Shown: piece by piece, positions 1-8,896 of the stretch
How positions within the stretch are numbered: the first letter of the stretch is position 1
How the letters are laid out: the number at the start of each line of letters is the position of its first letter
Source of the DNA: Bacillota bacterium
Lineage (GTDB): Bacteria > Bacillota > Clostridia > Lachnospirales > Lachnospiraceae
Assembly (NCBI GenBank): GCA_023410575.1
Contig: JAEYPP010000015.1
Span: 73,707-137,706 of the forward strand
Length of the DNA stretch: 64,000 bases
Reading direction: 5' to 3'
Notes under the pieces: model-generated
The model's database searches: none
What the model saw: the letters and a program-made list of their open reading frames with translations, nothing else
What the model was told of the DNA's origin: nothing
Translations under genes and position numbers: made by a program

Positions 1-68
1 AATAATAATAGAGGATCTTTAGAAGGTGGGGCAACGAAAGAAAAAAGAAAAAAAATAATTGAAAATGT

Positions 69-110
69 AAAAGCAACCAGAAGAAACTCAATGTTCATCT
101 GGTTGCTTTT
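69..110. terminator. bidirectional hairpin terminator
   Basis: A 13-bp perfect inverted repeat (arms at 69-81 and 98-110, AAAAGCAACCAGA and its complement) encloses a 16-nt loop, with A and T runs on the outer sides. It lies 8 bp beyond the stop codon of the minus-strand helicase gene and could also end a plus-strand transcript entering from outside the window. No gene is supported in bases 1-68. Confidence 0.8.
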
Positions 111-117
111 GTCATAT

Positions 118-3100
118 TTACTTCTTCAACTTCTTATACAGCTCAAGCGTATGATTATAATCTCCTCCATACATAAAATAATAATCAATCTGTTTCATGC
201 CTTCGGTATAGACATATGGACCATACAATGGAATATCACAGCACATAACAGCTCCGTTAGCAGCAATTCCAAGCCCATACCCTTTATCGGAAACTAACAA
301 CGGCATACGCAGACTCTTCTTTCCAAAGGATATAAATCGTGCTTTCTGGTCTAGTCTTTCAAGCTCGTCGTCAAGAATTCCTTTTGCTGATAATTTTTCG
401 TTCTTTGGCCAATCAAAGTAATTCCAAGTCTGAAAAAAATCGTTTGTTTCTTCCATCTGTCTTGGTAAAGAGCTTTTTTCCGTCAATAATAGCTTTCCAC
501 TTTTATTATGGAATTGCATTACACCACTCTTCTTCTCAATCCTAACAACAATCTGTCCTACTATTATCTCATAATGTGTTTTATTCTCTCTTGCATTCCA
601 AGAAACCTGCTTATCTGATACATAGTTCCAATATCCAGGAACAAATTCTGCTGTTTGTCCTTTTTGAAATTGTATTCGAATCATTGCCTCACCCACTGGT
701 ATGAGACGTAAAACTCCATAACTACTGACAAAATCCATATATTCTTTTGTCCGTTTTACCCAGCGAATAGAACTATCAATACGGCTATGTCCTTTTGGAT
801 ACAGCATACTAGTGGTTGGTACATCGTTAAATTGGTATGGAGATTCATTCATTGGTATTCCTGAATTATTTTGCAGTTTAGCTCTTTTTTGCTTAGACTC
901 CTCTATTGAATTTTCTGCCTTTGGATTGTCTTGAGTCGATTTCTCATCGACTGAGTTAGCAATCACATTACTTGAATCTTGCTTTTCTATAAGAACACTG
1001 GCATGATTTTTTAGAGTCCTTTGATAAATCTTTTCTAATTCAAGCTGTTTTTTTTCTTCACTTTCTAAATCTATTTTCTTATACTGGCCTCTCTCTGGTA
1101 TATCCTCATTCATAAGAAACTGCATTCTTTTTTCTTCTGGCACTGGTTTTGCAATCAGCTCTGTTAAATCACCTAAATGTACAACTGCCAACTCATGTAG
1201 TGCACGAGTTGCAGCTACATATAGCAGTTTTACATATTGATCTTTTGCAGGGTAATGGTCGATGGAAGGATGATACAACAGTACTGCATCAAATTCCAAT
1301 CCCTTAGTATATTCCACAGGAAGTACCATGACTCCTCGCTCGAATTCTGCTGTCTCTAAATTACTATCTGTTATTTTTATTTTACTTTCTAACTGTTTCG
1401 TTACATTAACTGCCTCCATCTCGTCATGACAAATCACAGCAATCGTCTCATGACCTTCTTTTTGCCAGACGTTAATTATATCAACTGTCTTTTGTAACAT
1501 ATCCCCTTCTCCCTTACAGGCTTTTACACTTACTTGATTTCCATGTCGGAGAATTGGTTCTACAGGATAAATTGGAAAATTGCCATGTCTTAATATTTCG
1601 GTTGCGAAATTTGAGATTTCTACCGTGTTTCGGTAACTTTTTTTCAATAAGCCAAAACTATCATATGTTCCAGTTAATATAAGTTTTTTAAGCTCTTCCC
1701 AGTCATTTAGTCCATATCCAATATGAATATTTTGCGAAACATCTCCCATAATGGTATAGGTGCAACCCCGTAAGCAATAGTTCAATGCTCCATAAGCCAT
1801 CATACCGAAATCCTGTGCCTCATCAATGACCACATGAGTTGCTTCACGGATTCCATCGATTTCTTTGATTCGTTTGTATAAATATGCAAGAGCAGCTAAG
1901 TCATACACATCATATATATTTTCTTTCATTGTAATATTAGTGCCCTTATCTGACTGAACTTTTAGAAAATCTGCATACAAATCGTAAATAGAACCTTTCC
2001 ACTCATCTTTTCCAAAATGCAACTGGCACATTTTCTGTAACTCTATTTTCTCTTCTTTTGTATATGATACATTTCTACCTGACAACTCATTTTCCAGCTT
2101 AGAAAGTAGAAGTTCATTTAGACTATTAATTTTTTCTTGCATCGATAACTTAGAATTTTCCTTGATAAAACCTTCAATTCTTTGTTGCTCTAATAGCAGT
2201 TGTCCATTCTTTTCTACTCGGACATCCTCTGTCGGTATGTTTTTTCTCTCATAATCCGAACAAAACATTTCCAAATCATGAAACCATTGATAGCTTCCTT
2301 TGATACACGCAAGCTCGTCCTTTTGTGTTAGAGATCCAATTTTTTGAACTTTTGGTTCCCAATCTTCATAAAGTAGGCGGATAAATAACTCTTCCATTGT
2401 CATCTGTGAGATATCATACACATCCAGGTCTGGCAAGACACTAGTAATGTACTTTAACAAAATTCGATTGCTTCCGATGATATAAAAATCCTGTGGATGA
2501 AACATCTCATAGTTGTATAAAATATACGAAATTCGATGCATCGCCACTGTCGTTTTACCCGAACCTGCAACTCCCTGAACGATTAAATTTGTCTTCGGTG
2601 ACATTCGTATAATTGTATTTTGCTCTTTCTGAATCGTTCCAATAATGTCAGCTAAAACTGCCTTCTTACTTTTCGCTAAATACTTCGTTAATAGTTCATC
2701 ATTCGCTACAACATCGGAATCAAAAAAATCAATTAACTTATCACCTTCAATCTCATACGTTCTCTTTCGTTTTAAATCAATCTGATAAGTTCCTTCACTC
2801 TTTACCTCATACGTACAAGTACCAAGCGAATTTTCATAATAAACAGAGGAAATTGGTGCTCTCCAGTCAATGACAAGAGGCTTTGATTTGCTCTTTGCTA
2901 TACCAACTCTTCCGATATAGTAGGATTCTTCCTTCTGCAAACTAGAATCAACAAAATCAATTCTCCCAAAATATGGTTTTTTTCTTGCTTTCAAACATCT
3001 TGCCAAATCTCGTTGACTTTCATTGAGTTGAGACTCGGTATTGAACCACAGAGCTAAACCTTCCTTATCATTCGTATCATAGACTTCCAGCATGTCCCTG

Positions 3101-3240
3101 AGCTGATCAGCAATTCCTTCGTAATGACGTCTCATCCATTCCAGATTATCCTGTGCCACCTTAATAACTTCCGCTAGCTGTTTTTCCTCGTCCAATCTAC
3201 TTAATCCAAAGATAGTCCCTGTACTTTTCTCATCCTTCAT
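118..3240 (-). CDS. helD: HelD-like UvrD/SF1 helicase with C-terminal GH31 N-domain
   Basis: The first ~760 residues match HelD, the ATPase that removes stalled RNA polymerase from DNA: a coiled-coil N-terminal arm, a Walker A motif (GVAGSGKTT, near residue 225), a long insertion, and UvrD-type motifs ending in YVAATRALHEL. HelD proteins are usually ~750-780 residues; this one is 1040. After an E/K/S/N-rich linker, residues ~850-1040 look like the N-terminal beta-sandwich of glycoside hydrolase family 31 (MPLLVSDKGYGLGI, then DYYFMYGGDYNHTLELYKKL), stopping exactly where the catalytic barrel would begin. I chose the ATG at 3240 because AAAGGAG lies 6 nt upstream; a longer start at 3267 has no ribosome site. 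HelD identity is firm; the role of the extension is unknown. Confidence 0.88.
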   Translation of the reverse strand: MKDEKSTGTIFGLSRLDEEKQLAEVIKVAQDNLEWMRRHYEGIADQLRDMLEVYDTNDKEGLALWFNTESQLNESQRDLARCLKARKKPYFGRIDFVDSSLQKEESYYIGRVGIAKSKSKPLVIDWRAPISSVYYENSLGTCTYEVKSEGTYQIDLKRKRTYEIEGDKLIDFFDSDVVANDELLTKYLAKSKKAVLADIIGTIQKEQNTIIRMSPKTNLIVQGVAGSGKTTVAMHRISYILYNYEMFHPQDFYIIGSNRILLKYITSVLPDLDVYDISQMTMEELFIRLLYEDWEPKVQKIGSLTQKDELACIKGSYQWFHDLEMFCSDYERKNIPTEDVRVEKNGQLLLEQQRIEGFIKENSKLSMQEKINSLNELLLSKLENELSGRNVSYTKEEKIELQKMCQLHFGKDEWKGSIYDLYADFLKVQSDKGTNITMKENIYDVYDLAALAYLYKRIKEIDGIREATHVVIDEAQDFGMMAYGALNYCLRGCTYTIMGDVSQNIHIGYGLNDWEELKKLILTGTYDSFGLLKKSYRNTVEISNFATEILRHGNFPIYPVEPILRHGNQVSVKACKGEGDMLQKTVDIINVWQKEGHETIAVICHDEMEAVNVTKQLESKIKITDSNLETAEFERGVMVLPVEYTKGLEFDAVLLYHPSIDHYPAKDQYVKLLYVAATRALHELAVVHLGDLTELIAKPVPEEKRMQFLMNEDIPERGQYKKIDLESEEKKQLELEKIYQRTLKNHASVLIEKQDSSNVIANSVDEKSTQDNPKAENSIEESKQKRAKLQNNSGIPMNESPYQFNDVPTTSMLYPKGHSRIDSSIRWVKRTKEYMDFVSSYGVLRLIPVGEAMIRIQFQKGQTAEFVPGYWNYVSDKQVSWNARENKTHYEIIVGQIVVRIEKKSGVMQFHNKSGKLLLTEKSSLPRQMEETNDFFQTWNYFDWPKNEKLSAKGILDDELERLDQKARFISFGKKSLRMPLLVSDKGYGLGIAANGAVMCCDIPLYGPYVYTEGMKQIDYYFMYGGDYNHTLELYKKLKK

Positions 3241-3337
3241 GATCTTCTCCTTTAATCCAAGATTCACCCGTTAGTCATATTCTACCATTTATTCAAAAAA
3301 AGATATAGACTTGTAATAAAAAATGTTGTATAATGCA

Positions 3338-3370
3338 AAATGAAGTGTGTCTTGTAGGCACACTTCATTT
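3338..3370. terminator. hairpin with T-run
   Basis: Inverted repeat with 12-bp arms (3338-3349 and 3359-3370) and a 9-nt loop, followed on the plus strand by eight T. On the minus strand it lies downstream of the broken HAAS/FtsW gene and upstream of helD, so it may separate the two transcription units, although the T-run on that side is short. Confidence 0.55.
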
Positions 3371-3396
3371 TTTTTAAGAAATATTCTCATTTTAAC

Positions 3397-3722
3397 TCAT
3401 CTTATAAATAGCCGAATTCTTTTAATTTTGCTATCTGAAACTAAATCTGTATTACGATAGATAGATAACAATAATCCAGCTATTGTATAACTAAAAATTG
3501 CATTCCTTAGACCATAAGAAAAGAAAGGCAATACCTGTGTTCAACTGGATCTCCCATACTCTCAATTGCTCTTTCCTCAGCTATTTCTCGACTTAGTCCT
3601 GCATTCTCATAATCTAAGATCTGTTCCTCAAGGTGATCCTTAAGTTCATCTTCGATGAGTTCCTTTGCTCGCTTATTCCGAATCTGTTCTTTTACTAGAT
3701 TTAAGTACTCAGCACAATTCAT
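3397..3722 (-). pseudogene. HAAS-domain / FtsW-RodA-like protein, internally deleted
   Basis: The first ~60 residues (from the ATG at 3722, with GGAGG 8 nt upstream) are a HAAS/permease-prefix domain, the module usually encoded next to PadR regulators: NLVKEQIRNKRAKELIEDEL through SREIAEERAIESMGDPVE. Right after GDPVE the frame changes. In another frame the DNA encodes LPFFSYGLRNAIFSYTIAG and LLLSIYRN up to a stop at 3397, which is the characteristic C-terminal end of FtsW/RodA/SpoVE membrane proteins. The gene appears to be a HAAS-FtsW-like fusion that has lost its whole middle (about nine membrane helices) and its frame. The short open frame to 3507 would still give a 71-residue HAAS peptide. 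The start overlaps the padR end. Confidence 0.7.
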
Positions 3723-4047
3723 AGCAGTTACCTCCAAGTACCTTACTCACTGCATCTGAATATTCTTTCCATTCATTTCTCTTTTGTGTTAAATATTTTT
3801 TTCCTTCTTTTGAAATTCGATAATACTTACGTACTTTTCCATTACTCTCTTCTTCATAAGAAGTAAGGTAATTCTTCTCCTCTAAGGAATGAAGTAATGG
3901 AAATAAGGTACCTGCTTTTAACTCAAATATGTTATTCGATCGATTTCGCAACGTATCAATCATCTCATATCCATACATATCTTTTTCCTCTAGTAATTGT
4001 AGCAAAAGCATTGTGGTACTACCGGAAACTAAACTCTTATCAATCAT
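3709..4047 (-). CDS. PadR-family transcriptional regulator
   Basis: A 112-residue winged-helix protein with the PadR signature: MLLLQLLEEKDMYGYEMI (helix-turn-helix start), AGTLFPLLHSLEEKNYL (recognition helix) and a beta-wing ending KVRKYYRISKEGKKYL. PadR proteins repress a neighbouring gene, and their usual partner in this clade is a HAAS-domain membrane protein, which is the broken gene overlapping its 3' end by 14 bp. The promoter carries a very large palindrome (4059-4105), the probable autoregulatory operator. The regulator is intact although its partner is not, so it may act elsewhere or be on its way to loss. Confidence 0.9.
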   Translation of the reverse strand: MIDKSLVSGSTTMLLLQLLEEKDMYGYEMIDTLRNRSNNIFELKAGTLFPLLHSLEEKNYLTSYEEESNGKVRKYYRISKEGKKYLTQKRNEWKEYSDAVSKVLGGNCYELC

Positions 4048-4058
4048 AAATACTCCTC

Positions 4059-4105
4059 CATATATAGATTATCGATATATGGAGTATATCGATAATCTAT
4101 ATATG
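4059..4105. promoter_or_regulatory. 20-bp-arm palindrome, probable PadR operator
   Basis: Perfect inverted repeat with arms at 4059-4078 and 4086-4105 and a 7-nt spacer, AT-rich with the shared core ATTATCGATAT. It begins 12 bp upstream of the padR start codon and overlaps its ribosome site, so a bound dimer would block transcription or initiation. Its link to PadR is inferred from position and symmetry. Confidence 0.65.
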
Positions 4106-4195
4106 TCAAGGAAAATTTAACATTTTTTTCGATTCTGTTTGCTTGTGTCTAATCTCCTTTTATGTACTTAGAAAGATATAAGATAATTCGCCCTT

Positions 4196-4837
4196 CTATC
4201 GTTTGTAAAAATAGTACATATTTCCACTATATTTCTCATCTAATGTCTGTTTACTGCAAAATTCACAAGATAAACCCTTTGGAAAAACACCATATACATC
4301 ATACTTTTTCACTATCTCAGAACATTTTTGACGTAATGCTTGACTTGTTCCATCCTCTTCATATCGATTGATTTCTTCATCTGTATGATAAAAGATTACT
4401 ATATGCTCAAACTCAAGTAATACTTTCCACACTTCATTGTGAGCTAGTGCATAAAGTTCCTCCTTTGCCATATTCAACGTCTTTTGCTGAATTTGATCTT
4501 CCATTGATTCATAACATACAAATACTCTATGAGAACCATGATATTCTGGATGTATATGATATTTTCTAGCAAGTCTTGCAAACTTATCTGCAAATTTTAG
4601 CTGAATCTGCTCAATATAATTATACTGATTACAAAAATCTTGATAGTCCTCCATACGAAAGAAAACAATCACTAAACGAAGTAAATCAGGCCTTGCATAA
4701 TCACAGATATAACCATATATCTTTTTATCAAACTCATTCTTTACCCATTGCTCTAGTTCCTCATGCAGTGGACTTTTTACAACTTTAGCTTGCATTATCG
4801 CTAATATGCGGTCAAACTCCTCCTCTGATATAAACAT
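4196..4837 (-). CDS. hypothetical cytosolic protein
   Basis: A 213-residue soluble protein without signal peptide or membrane segments that I do not recognise. It is acidic and aromatic-rich, with runs such as EQWVKNEFDKKIYGYICDY and LLEFEHIVIFYHTDEEIN, and a C-terminal CEFC pair near residue 193 followed by GNMYYFYKR. One CXXC alone does not show metal binding. It stands alone between the padR operator and a nitroreductase, in the same direction as both. The length and codon pattern fit a real gene; no function can be given. Confidence 0.6.
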   Translation of the reverse strand: MFISEEEFDRILAIMQAKVVKSPLHEELEQWVKNEFDKKIYGYICDYARPDLLRLVIVFFRMEDYQDFCNQYNYIEQIQLKFADKFARLARKYHIHPEYHGSHRVFVCYESMEDQIQQKTLNMAKEELYALAHNEVWKVLLEFEHIVIFYHTDEEINRYEEDGTSQALRQKCSEIVKKYDVYGVFPKGLSCEFCSKQTLDEKYSGNMYYFYKR

Positions 4838-4929
4838 AGGTTAGGTACCTCAACTTTCTGCATTAACTTTTATCATTCACCTTAGCCACTACATTTATTT
4901 AATTGTAATAGCACATCGAATTGATGCAA

Positions 4930-5110
4930 TCAAACCCTTTCTTTTAACAATTCTTCTATCGTTTCATCACACCACTTAATGATACCATCACCCGATATAA
5001 TTCCCCTTCTAAGTACTGCTTTGATAAAAGGAACTCGCTCCTTCGTTATCTCTTTGCTGTTCTCTAGCTTCTGCTGCATTCCAAGATATTTCTCCACATT
5101 TTTTTGATGA
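4930..5110 (-). pseudogene. possible 3' remnant of an unidentified gene
   Basis: Between the hypothetical gene and the nitroreductase, one minus frame reads as a plausible protein C-terminus: QQKLENSKEITKERVPFI, then KAVLRRGIISGDGIIKWCDE and TIEELLKERV, ending at 4930. Upstream of it no start or ribosome site is seen and the frame breaks up. It may be the tail of a decayed regulator. I do not recognise the family, and this could be chance. Confidence 0.3.
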
Positions 5111-5194
5111 ATATAAAAAAGGTTCCAAGTACCAAACCTTCCGTATACACTTTTTTACGAAAGTCCAATACTTGAACCCCCTTTATGAAACCTG

Positions 5195-5767
5195 TTATTT
5201 TAAGAAACGTAAATTTGTTGATCTTGGTGGATGTTCTCGTTCTGGTGAATACTGTTGCCAATAAACAGCTTCTTCGGTATACTGTGTTCTTGGTGCTTTT
5301 TGTTCAGCTGGATATCCAAATAAAACTATACTATTTACCGAAACATGAGAAGGAATATTGAAATTTTTGCGAACTTCCTCTTCATCAAATGCGCCTATCC
5401 AAACCGCTCCAAGCCCCATAGCCGTAGCCGTCAATAAAATATTTTCAATCGCCGCACTACAATCCATAACAGCATCGCCATCCCATTCCAACGGGAGATA
5501 GTTTCTATTTCCACAGACAATAAATGCTGCAGGTGCATTGTAATACTTACCATTGTTATGGTCAATACAAGTTTTTAGTTTTTTAACTCCATCCTCTTCA
5601 TTCACGACTATAAATTCCCAAGGTTGCAGATTGCACGCTGATGGAGCTGCCATCGCCGCCTCAAGTAACATGATAATCTTATTATATTCAACTATTCTGT
5701 CATCTTGATAACAGCGAATGCTCCTCCTGTTATACATCACTTCCAACAAGTTTTGAACCATATCCAT
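5195..5767 (-). CDS. nitroreductase-family FMN oxidoreductase
   Basis: A 190-residue member of the nitroreductase fold, which uses FMN and NAD(P)H to reduce nitroaromatics, quinones or similar acceptors. Family marks are the N-terminal NRRSIRCYQDDRI, the FMN-contact stretch AMAAPSACNLQPWEFIV, and GLGAVWIGAF with FGYPAEQKAPR near the end. Length is typical. No membrane or export signal is present. The small CXXC gene begins 40 bp upstream of its start and may be co-transcribed. Substrate unknown. Confidence 0.88.
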   Translation of the reverse strand: MDMVQNLLEVMYNRRSIRCYQDDRIVEYNKIIMLLEAAMAAPSACNLQPWEFIVVNEEDGVKKLKTCIDHNNGKYYNAPAAFIVCGNRNYLPLEWDGDAVMDCSAAIENILLTATAMGLGAVWIGAFDEEEVRKNFNIPSHVSVNSIVLFGYPAEQKAPRTQYTEEAVYWQQYSPEREHPPRSTNLRFLK

Positions 5768-5806
5768 ACTTTATCCTCCAAACAAATAAATTTCTTGAGG
5801 TTAAAG

Positions 5807-5959
5807 TTAATTTCCACATCGTTTAAAAACATTTTGCTTACTATTATCAGTACTTACTTTAACCCATAATAATTTTACCCCTGAGCGCTGACACTCTGGA
5901 CAGGTCCCACGCCAATTCGGAATTGTTTTCACATGTTTTCCTCTTTTTGGTTTTGACAT
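5807..5959 (-). CDS. small zinc-ribbon-like protein (50 aa)
   Basis: A 50-residue frame starts at an ATG preceded by GGAGG with a 7-nt gap and ends 40 bp before the nitroreductase start. The protein is basic (MSKPKRGKHVKTIPNWRG), has one CPEC pair near residues 20-23 and a late RCGN, so it could bind one zinc with help from another residue. The strong ribosome site, basic start and tight spacing support a real gene. I do not recognise a function. Confidence 0.6.
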   Translation of the reverse strand: MSKPKRGKHVKTIPNWRGTCPECQRSGVKLLWVKVSTDNSKQNVFKRCGN

Positions 5960-6126
5960 ATCATTACCTCCAATCTAAGAGGTAATTATACATCCTTTAT
6001 TCTTTTCTTCTGTTCATTTTATGCCCTTTTCTGCACAGCTTATCTCTAATAAGTATATTGATATTCTAATTCAAAATTTTATTCTCTAGTATATTCTCGT
6101 TCTCCCTCTCTTTGATGCTAAACCTT

Positions 6127-6636
6127 CTAAAATATCAAACATTGCCTGCTAGCAACATTGTTCTTTTTGAAATCAGAATTTAAGAAATCAATCCTCTTTG
6201 GCATAACCTTAATCAGATTCATCGGTTCTGCAAATCTTTTTAAGGATTCCAGTGGTATGTTTTTATATTCTGCAGCTTTTATATACTCCTTAGAACAATA
6301 GTCAACGATACATGCAATTCCCATAATCTGCATTCCCTTTACATTACCAAAGCCTCCATACCGGTCAAAGATTGCTAAACAAACATTCTTGTTGTTTTCT
6401 AAGCCAATAAACTTTTCTCCACCTTCTGAAAACATCCAAAAGGCACCATCATAATAAGAATATTCAATTGGCGTACACCGTACAAAGTCTCCTACTCCTG
6501 TAGCAAGCGCACAAGTATTATTTGCATGAATGTATTCTTCTACCTGTATCAATAAATCATCTCGATTCATTTTCACGCTTTTGGTATCCTTAGTCTTCCA
6601 GTAATTCGCTGCATGTTTGTATTGTTCACTTGTCAT
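6127..6636 (-). CDS. pyridoxamine 5'-phosphate oxidase-like flavin-binding protein
   Basis: A 169-residue protein with the split-barrel flavin-binding fold of the PNPOx-like superfamily: ALATGVGDFVRCTPIEYSYYDGAFWMFSEGG, then KFIGLENNKNVCLAIFD and GMQIMGIACIVD. This order (first strand, FMN-phosphate contact, K-x-x-x-L-x-x-N) is typical of small PNPOx-like proteins in clostridia, most of uncharacterised substrate. It stands alone and points toward the nitroreductase. An authentic vitamin B6 oxidase is unlikely, as these are longer and carry a distinct C-terminal motif. Confidence 0.75.
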   Translation of the reverse strand: MTSEQYKHAANYWKTKDTKSVKMNRDDLLIQVEEYIHANNTCALATGVGDFVRCTPIEYSYYDGAFWMFSEGGEKFIGLENNKNVCLAIFDRYGGFGNVKGMQIMGIACIVDYCSKEYIKAAEYKNIPLESLKRFAEPMNLIKVMPKRIDFLNSDFKKNNVASRQCLIF

Positions 6637-6904
6637 TATAGGCCTTCTTTCTTATTTTGACTATGCATCCATTCCGGTTCATCAGGTAATATATCAGCCA
6701 CATAACAAATCAATCTAGCATAGGAATATAGATTATACTTCTTTTATTGTTGATACCATCTGAATGACATAACTTTATAACAGTTACATTATTATAATCC
6801 TCACATCCAATTTGTGTCAATATATGTGACTATCTTGAAGACTCTTTTAGCTTTTATCTATTAAAACCGTGAAAATGAATTTGAAAATTCTTGCATATAT
6901 GGAT

Positions 6905-6940
6905 TAAGGGCATACCGCTTTTTATCGCGGTATGCCCTTA
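6905..6940. terminator. strong hairpin downstream of pckA
   Basis: Perfect 14-bp inverted repeat (6905-6918 and 6927-6940, GC-rich inner part GGGCATACCGC) with an 8-nt loop, 85 bp after the pckA stop. It has no good T-run on either side, so it may act as an mRNA 3' stabiliser rather than a classic terminator. The rest of 6637-7024 shows no gene. Confidence 0.55.
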
Positions 6941-7024
6941 TATGTACTAAATAAGATTGGAACATATATGTTCTTTTTATGATCCCCACTATTCCAAATC
7001 CAAATTGATATGTTTATTTAAAAA

Positions 7025-8629
7025 TTAAAGTTGTGGACCTGCGCTGATTAAAGCCTTTCCTGCATCATTGCCTGTGTACTTGTTGAAGTTTTTAACAAAA
7101 CGTGCAGCAAGGTCTTTTGCTTTTTCGTCCCATAAAGCAACGTCTTCGTATGTATCGCGTGGGTCTAAAATACCTGTGTGAACACCAGGTAATTCTGTAG
7201 GTACTGCAAGGTTGAAGTAAGGAATTTTTTTCGTTTCAGCCTTTAAGATTGAACCATCTAAAATAGCGTCAATAATTCCTCTTGTATCTTTGATGGAAAT
7301 ACGTTTACCTGTGCCGTTCCATCCTGTGTTTACAAGGTATGCTTTAGCACCGCTCTTTTCCATTTTCTTAACAAGTTCTTCAGCATATTTTGTAGGATGG
7401 AGTTCCAAAAATGCCTGACCAAAGCATGCTGAGAATGTAGGTGTAGGTTCTGTAATCCCGCGTTCTGTACCTGCAAGTTTTGATGTAAAGCCTGACAGGA
7501 AGTAGTACTGAGCCTGTTCAGGTGTTAAAATTGAAACAGGAGGAAGTACACCGAAAGCATCTGCTGAAAGGAAGATTACATCCTTAGCATCAGGAGCGGT
7601 TGATACAGGGCGAACAATCTTTTCAATGTGGTCGATCGGATATGATACACGTGTATTTTCTGTAACAGATTCGTCATCAAAATCTATAGCACCATTTTCG
7701 TTAACTGTAACGTTTTCCAAAAGTGCGTTACGTTTGATAGCCTTGTAAATATCAGGTTCTGATTCTTTGTCAAGATTAATAACTTTAGCATAACAACCAC
7801 CCTCAAAGTTAAACACTCCCTTGTCATCCCAACCATGCTCATCATCACCAATTAATAGACGCTTAGGATCTGTTGAAAGTGTAGTTTTTCCTGTACCAGA
7901 AAGGCCAAAGAAGAGAGCTGTGTTTTCACCGTTCATATCAGTGTTTGCACTGCAGTGCATGGAAGCCATACCTTTAAGAGGCAAGTAATAGTTCATCATT
8001 GAGAACATACCTTTTTTCATTTCACCGCCATACCATGTGTTTAAGATAACCTGTTCACGTGATGTAATATTGAATGCTACAGCAGTTTCTGAATTAAGAC
8101 CGAGTTCTTTGTAGTTTTCTACCTTAGCTTTTGAAGCATTATAGCATACAAAGTCAGGTTCGAAGTTTTCAAGTTCTTCGGCAGTTGGAGTAATAAACAT
8201 ATTCTTAACAAAGTGAGCCTGCCAAGCAACTTCCATAATGAATCTGATAGACATTCTTGTATCTTCATTAGCGCCGCAGAATAGATCAATTACATAAAGT
8301 TTCTTATCTGAAAGCTGTTTCAGAGCGATATCTTTTATTTCATTCCATGCTTTTTCGCTGCAAGGATGATTGTCGTTCTTGAATTCGCCTGATGTCCACC
8401 AAACAGTATCTTTTGAGGTTTCATCCATAACAATGAACTTGTCTTGAGGTGAACGGCCCGTATAGATACCTGTCATTACATTTACCGCACCTAGTTCTGT
8501 AACCTGACCTTTTTCAAAGCCTTGCAAAGAGGGATCTGTTTCTGCAACAAATAACTCTTCAAATGAAGGGTTGTGAATAATTTCTTTCACTCCAGTAATA
8601 CCGTATTTACTCAAATCAATAGATTTCAT
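7025..8629 (-). CDS. pckA: phosphoenolpyruvate carboxykinase (ATP)
   Basis: A 534-residue ATP-dependent PEPCK, the normal family length, catalysing oxaloacetate + ATP to PEP + ADP + CO2, or the reverse in fermenting anaerobes that fix CO2 on the way to succinate or malate. Diagnostic motifs are all present: GRSPQDKF near residue 60 for substrate, the kinase-1a loop GLSGTGKTTLS near 243, LIGDDEHGW for metal binding, and ENTRVSYPI. It is transcribed alone, with a hairpin downstream. Sequence identity is clear; direction of flux is not visible. Confidence 0.97.
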   Translation of the reverse strand: MKSIDLSKYGITGVKEIIHNPSFEELFVAETDPSLQGFEKGQVTELGAVNVMTGIYTGRSPQDKFIVMDETSKDTVWWTSGEFKNDNHPCSEKAWNEIKDIALKQLSDKKLYVIDLFCGANEDTRMSIRFIMEVAWQAHFVKNMFITPTAEELENFEPDFVCYNASKAKVENYKELGLNSETAVAFNITSREQVILNTWYGGEMKKGMFSMMNYYLPLKGMASMHCSANTDMNGENTALFFGLSGTGKTTLSTDPKRLLIGDDEHGWDDKGVFNFEGGCYAKVINLDKESEPDIYKAIKRNALLENVTVNENGAIDFDDESVTENTRVSYPIDHIEKIVRPVSTAPDAKDVIFLSADAFGVLPPVSILTPEQAQYYFLSGFTSKLAGTERGITEPTPTFSACFGQAFLELHPTKYAEELVKKMEKSGAKAYLVNTGWNGTGKRISIKDTRGIIDAILDGSILKAETKKIPYFNLAVPTELPGVHTGILDPRDTYEDVALWDEKAKDLAARFVKNFNKYTGNDAGKALISAGPQL

Positions 8630-8896
8630 AATACTTAATACCTCTTTTCCTTTTTTATGTATATATTTTGACTGTTTTCTCTTACTTTGTCAAGCTTTGT
8701 ATTGCGAAAATATAGAGTAACATCAAATGAAATTTAAATAAAGTTAACACATAGAAGAAAAAGGCTACATTGCTGTTTTCATCAAGGATAAGTTCAACTT
8801 AAGAAGTATTATGCAACAACCCCATAATTCATTAAAAGATTACTCAAAGTAGTAATTTTGATGAATACTAAGAGAAAACATTAATTGGAGGTAGCG

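Noticed and set aside
1..68. Open frame running from the window edge into the first terminator
   Set aside because: It would read through the hairpin and share no recognisable protein sequence; too little sequence to support a partial gene.
3315..3336. TTGTAA...TATAAT promoter-like pair on the plus strand just before the hairpin at 3338
   Set aside because: Spacing is only about 12 bp and the transcript would end after about 30 nt; no gene follows.
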